Of a DNA stretch of 9,594 nucleotides, positions 7,188-9,594 are shown piece by piece. This DNA comes from Deltaproteobacteria bacterium (GTDB taxonomy: Bacteria > Myxococcota_A > UBA796 > GCA-2862545). The translations under genes were made by a program, and so were the position numbers. The first letter of the stretch is position 1. Each line of letters starts with the position of its first letter. The stretch covers positions 1 through 9,594 of the forward strand of contig JAFDJI010000157.1 in assembly GCA_019307545.1 (NCBI GenBank). Reading direction: 5' to 3'. A model generated the notes under the pieces. That model saw only the letters and a program-made list of their open reading frames with translations. It did no database searches and was not told the DNA's origin.

Positions 7188-7760
7188 TAGCCGGTCCCCT
7201 CCCCGATCAGGTCGCCCTTGTTCAGGAGGATGAGCGGGTCGAATGTGCCGAAGTCGGCCTGGTGCACCAGCACCGTCTCCACCCGCTTGGGCCGGCCGGC
7301 CCCCTCCTTGGAGTGGCACGCGATGATGTTCACCACCTCCTGGGGGACGCCATTGCGGGCGGCGACGATGGCGCCGCTGATCGGGTGGCGGGCACAGTGG
7401 CCGGCGTAGCTCTTTCGGTGCCCCCCGGCGCCGTCCCGCTCGATCTCGAGCAGCTTCCCCACATCGTGGAGCAGTCCGCCAGCGATGACGTAGTCGAGGT
7501 TCACCGTGTAGGCAGGCGACCTGGGCCAGGGCCAGTCCCATCGCCCCCTCGGTCACCGCGAGGGTGTGCTGGAGGAAGTCGATGCCGTGGGTGTCGGTGA
7601 GCAGCGTGAACGGCATCTCGCGAAGCTGGTCCACACTCTCCCAATTGCCTTCGCGGCAGCCGTCGACCCAGGACGACACCACTGCGTCGCGGAGGGAGGC
7701 GTCCTCCATCTGGTCGAGCAGATCACCGAACAGCGCCTGGATGTCCTCGCGGTCGATCAT
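7187..7760 (-). pseudogene. HD-domain metal-dependent protein, interrupted by a one-base frameshift
   Basis: The ATG at 7760 opens a frame coding 82 plausible residues, then the HD fold continues in a different frame down to TAG at 7189-7187. Removing one base near 7511-7517 (GCCTGCCTAC on the coding strand) joins them into a 190-residue protein. It then shows a full HD ligand set: H65, H98-D99 in HDVGK, H125, H149 and D169, so a two-metal phosphohydrolase is the best guess. HD-type diiron oxygenases share most of these ligands, but the Lys of HDVGK fits hydrolases better. The substrate is unknown. The open, motif-rich second half suggests a sequencing error or a very recent mutation rather than long decay. 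SD: AGGAG touching the dehydrogenase stop codon, seven bases before the ATG. A role in the operon, such as metabolite repair or signalling, is only a guess. Confidence 0.75.
7196..7204 (-). promoter_or_regulatory. Ribosome binding site fixing the GTG start of the fused hydro-lyase
   Basis: The coding strand reads GGGGAGGGG here, followed by an eight-base spacer and then GTG at 7187-7185. It lies inside the end of the HD gene. It decides the start of the fused hydro-lyase as this GTG rather than any codon further upstream in the same open frame. Confidence 0.65.
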
Positions 7761-7770
7761 GGCCCCTCTC

Positions 7771-8949
7771 CTAGAGCGCCGCGATGATGGCGTCGGCCAT
7801 CTGCCGGGTGGAGGCCGCGCCTTGGGTGAGCACTCCGGGAGAACCCTTGAGTCGCATCATGTCGTAGGTGCGCACCTCGCCCGTCGCGATCACCTGGGAC
7901 ACGGCGTACTGGATCCGCCGGGAGATGATCCGCTCCCCCAGGTGGTCGAGCATCAGGCATGCGGAGAGGACCATCGCGATGGGGTTCACGATGGACTCCT
8001 CGTACTCGGCGTACTTGGGCGCCGAGCCGTGGGTCGGCTCGAAGATGGCGCAGTCGGCGCCGATGTTCGCGCTGGCGGCGAACCCGAGACCCCCCACCAG
8101 ACCCGCGAACCCGTCGGAGACGATGTCCCCGAACATGTTGCCGCTGACGAGGACCCCGTAGTCCTCGGGGCTCTTGGTGAGCCACATCATCTGGGCGTCG
8201 ATGTTGGTGTTCCACAGCGCGATCTCGGGATACTCGCGCTGGACCTCCTTGCCGATCGCCAGCATCATCCCCGAGGTCTCGCGGATGACGTTCGGCTTCT
8301 CGCATACCGTCACCGAGCGGTAGCCGTACTCCGCAGCCTGGGCGAAGGCGGCTTTCACGATGCGCAGGCAGGCCCCACGGCTGAAGATCCGCGCGGAGAT
8401 GGCGAGGTCCGCCGAAGGCACGTCCGCGAAGTGCGCCATCTTCGGGTGGGTCTCCAGGGCCGAGCGCACCGCGGAGGGTGGGTTGGTCCACTCCACTCCG
8501 GAATACAGCCCTTCCGTGTTCTGGCGGAAGATCACCGCGTCCACCGGTGGCTCCTCCACCCCGCCCTCCGCGGTCCGCCGCACGAAGTTGAGCGGGTTCC
8601 CCGGAAACGAGCGGCAGGGTCGGACGGAGATGTCCAGGTTGAAGTGCTGCCGCAGCCCCACGATGGGGCTGTAGTAGACGAGCCCCTTGTCCTGCAGCCC
8701 AGGAGCCAGCTCTTGCTTCGCCTCCGCTTGGGGCTTGGAGGTGATGGCGCCGAAGAGCCCGATGCGGTGCTCCTCGAGCAGGTCCAGGGTGCGCTGCGGC
8801 AGGGGGTTCCCCTGCGTGCACCAGCACTCCCAACCGATCTCAGCCTCGACGGTCTGCACCTCGAAACCGGCGGCGTCCAGGACCCGCAGCGCTTCGGGCA
8901 GCACGACCTTTCCGATCCCGTCGCCAGGCATCGTCACGATGGTGCGCAT
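7771..8949 (-). CDS. Isocitrate/isopropylmalate dehydrogenase family enzyme, NADP-type features
   Basis: This 392-residue protein is a beta-decarboxylating dehydrogenase: it oxidises a 2-hydroxy acid bearing a neighbouring carboxylate and releases CO2, or runs in reverse. PGDGIG is at 8-13, FRQNTEGLYSGVEW at 141-154 is the isocitrate-dehydrogenase form, the catalytic pair is Y149 and K218, metal ligands are D251, D275 and D279, and EPTHGSAPKY lies at 304-313. By alignment from memory with E. coli Icd, NADP-contacting K344, Y345, Y391 and R395 correspond to K312, Y313, Y362 and R366, so NADP is likely. Substrate residues S113, R119, R129 and R153 correspond to S94, R100, R110 and R142, but N115 is replaced by I96. 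That suggests a substrate other than plain isocitrate, or altered affinity. The ATG at 8949 is preferred over a TTG six bases earlier, which would abut the GAAGAGG SD. First gene of the operon. Confidence 0.88.
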   Translation of the reverse strand: MRTIVTMPGDGIGKVVLPEALRVLDAAGFEVQTVEAEIGWECWCTQGNPLPQRTLDLLEEHRIGLFGAITSKPQAEAKQELAPGLQDKGLVYYSPIVGLRQHFNLDISVRPCRSFPGNPLNFVRRTAEGGVEEPPVDAVIFRQNTEGLYSGVEWTNPPSAVRSALETHPKMAHFADVPSADLAISARIFSRGACLRIVKAAFAQAAEYGYRSVTVCEKPNVIRETSGMMLAIGKEVQREYPEIALWNTNIDAQMMWLTKSPEDYGVLVSGNMFGDIVSDGFAGLVGGLGFAASANIGADCAIFEPTHGSAPKYAEYEESIVNPIAMVLSACLMLDHLGERIISRRIQYAVSQVIATGEVRTYDMMRLKGSPGVLTQGAASTRQMADAIIAAL

Positions 8950-8955
8950 AGCCAA

Positions 8956-8962
8956 CCTCTTC
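8956..8962 (-). promoter_or_regulatory. Ribosome binding site of the first operon gene, overlapping a hairpin arm
   Basis: The coding strand reads GAAGAGG, then a six-base spacer, then ATG at 8949. The spacing selects this ATG over the TTG at 8955. Its first three bases (8962-8960) also belong to the inverted repeat just upstream, so a hairpin in the mRNA would partly cover it. Confidence 0.65.
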
Positions 8963-8980
8963 GTCTGGAAGGTAGACGAA
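8960..8980. promoter_or_regulatory. Perfect 7-bp inverted repeat before the operon (candidate operator or leader hairpin)
   Basis: The plus strand reads ttcgtct (8960-8966), a seven-base centre ggaaggt (8967-8973), then agacgaa (8974-8980), the exact reverse complement of the first arm. It lies 11 bases upstream of the start codon of the first operon gene, in the only gap able to hold the operon's control region. As DNA it could be a 21-bp dimer site for a regulator; as RNA it would form a seven-pair stem with a seven-base loop touching the SD. No T-tract follows it on the coding strand, so a terminator is unlikely. No regulator gene is visible in the window. Confidence 0.5.
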
Positions 8981-9032
8981 CAGCCCTATTGCACCTCCAC
9001 ACCCGGTGCCACAGCTCTCGCGGGGCGGACCG

Positions 9033-9594
9033 CTACGGCTGGATGGGGAACGAGAACTGCTCGCTGAAGCCCACTCCGGCGGCGCCGTCGGGGTAGGTGA
9101 CGGTGTAGAGGCAGGTGCCCTCCGCGACGCCTTCGATCTTGAACCAGCCGAACTCGTAGGCGGCGGAACCGCTGGCGCTCTCCTCGGGGTCCTGGTCGGT
9201 CACCGTGCAGATGGTCGGAGTGTCGGACGCGACGGTCTTGGTCACGTCGGCCTGGCACACCTTCACCCCGCCCACCTCGGGCAGCACGTAGAACGGGTTG
9301 ATGTCGCCGACGTCGATGTCCTCGAGGACGAAGGGGATCGGGTCGGCAATCCCGTCGATGGACGCGGCCTCCACGATGCTCATGGTGAGGGTGGAGGCGT
9401 CGAGGTCGGAGGTCAGGATCAGTGACCCGGCGGTGGTCGCAAGGTCGAAGGCCATGTACTGCTGGCCGCTCTCGGCCGCGTTCAGGGTGGCCAGCAACGG
9501 GTCCGACAGGGTGAGTGGGTAGTAGCCGTAGCCGATGACCGGCTGGTTGTTCTCCATCTCGAACTCGAAGGGCACCCACACCCGCTGGTCGACG
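9033..9594 (-). CDS. Partial hypothetical acidic, probably exported protein (C-terminal part)
   Basis: I do not recognise this protein. The frame is open to the right edge and ends at TAG (9035-9033), giving 186 visible residues; codons before the GTG at 9581 read Val-Asp-Gln-Arg without a stop, so the true start probably lies outside. It is acidic, rich in Asp, Glu, Thr, Ser, Gly and aromatics, and looks beta-stranded. It has no transmembrane segment, and three Cys (about 113, 129 and 161 of the visible part) could take part in disulfides. This composition, and the mention-worthy resemblance in style to secreted proteins of Myxococcota-like bacteria, suggests the periplasm or outer surface, though the signal peptide is not visible. 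It ends 83 bp before the operon on the same strand with no clear terminator between, so read-through is possible, but no functional link is evident. Confidence 0.65.
   Translation of the reverse strand, partial: VDQRVWVPFEFEMENNQPVIGYGYYPLTLSDPLLATLNAAESGQQYMAFDLATTAGSLILTSDLDASTLTMSIVEAASIDGIADPIPFVLEDIDVGDINPFYVLPEVGGVKVCQADVTKTVASDTPTICTVTDQDPEESASGSAAYEFGWFKIEGVAEGTCLYTVTYPDGAAGVGFSEQFSFPIQP

Larger units (their letters stand above)
243..8949 (-). other. Predicted seven-gene operon for a citrate-lyase-like pathway
   Basis: Seven co-directional genes run from 8949 to 243 with almost no spacing. The junctions are: 10 bp (dehydrogenase to HD gene, with the SD sequence touching the stop codon), a TAGTG overlap at 7187, a 3-bp gap at 5373-5375, a TGATG overlap at 4104, an ATGA overlap at 3619-3622 and an ATGA overlap at 2345-2348. 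Such junctions indicate translational coupling and one transcript. The only gap with room for a promoter at the 5' end is 8950-9032. The set couples a beta-decarboxylating dehydrogenase, two aconitase-family hydro-lyases and an ATP-citrate-lyase-like complex, three activities that act in sequence in the reductive TCA cycle. Confidence 0.88.

Noticed and set aside
5376..7760. A single 794-residue HD-aconitase fusion protein
   Set aside because: The middle part is nonsense-like, the HD motifs lie in another frame, and the hydro-lyase has its own GTG start with a strong SD at 7196-7204.
8981..9032. A sigma-54-like promoter (TGGCAC followed by TGCA on the minus strand) upstream of the operon
   Set aside because: The GG and GC elements are 16 bases apart instead of the required 10, so the spacing is wrong.

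Overview
The window looks like a chromosomal piece of a high-G+C Gram-negative bacterium. A short lipoprotein start followed by a Thr-Asp repeat at the left edge, and an acidic exported-looking protein at the right edge, would suit Myxococcota or a related former deltaproteobacterial lineage. That placement is an inference from style, not from a marker gene. Every supported gene lies on the minus strand, so the window reads from right to left. No stretch over 300 bases lacks a gene.

Right edge (9594 to 9033): the C-terminal part of an unrecognised acidic, beta-rich protein. An 83-bp gap follows, holding a perfect 7-bp inverted repeat directly before the ribosome binding site of the next gene.

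Centre (8949 to 243): seven tightly packed genes, almost certainly one operon. In order of transcription: (1) an isocitrate/isopropylmalate dehydrogenase family enzyme, most like NADP-type isocitrate dehydrogenase but with one substrate-binding Asn replaced by Ile; (2) an HD-domain protein, broken by a one-base frameshift; (3) a single-chain aconitase/isopropylmalate-dehydratase-type enzyme with large and small domains fused; (4, 5) a second enzyme of the same type as separate large and small subunits; (6) an ATP-grasp SucC-like CoA ligase subunit; (7) a SucD-like subunit fused to a citrate-synthase/citryl-CoA-lyase domain. Genes 6 and 7 together have the architecture of a two-subunit bacterial ATP-citrate lyase.

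Read together, the operon encodes three linked chemistries: beta-decarboxylating oxidation (or reductive carboxylation) of a 2-hydroxy acid, hydroxyl migration by dehydration/hydration, and ATP- and CoA-dependent cleavage of a citrate-like acid. One reading is a compact 2-oxoglutarate-to-acetyl-CoA-plus-oxaloacetate segment of the reductive TCA cycle. However, the two different dehydratases, their unlike specificity loops, the Asn-to-Ile change in the dehydrogenase and the embedded HD protein suggest a related pathway on a non-standard citrate- or malate-like substrate. That pathway cannot be named from sequence alone.

Left edge (115 to 1): the first 38 codons of a lipoprotein with a Thr-Asp repeat tail, running out of the window.
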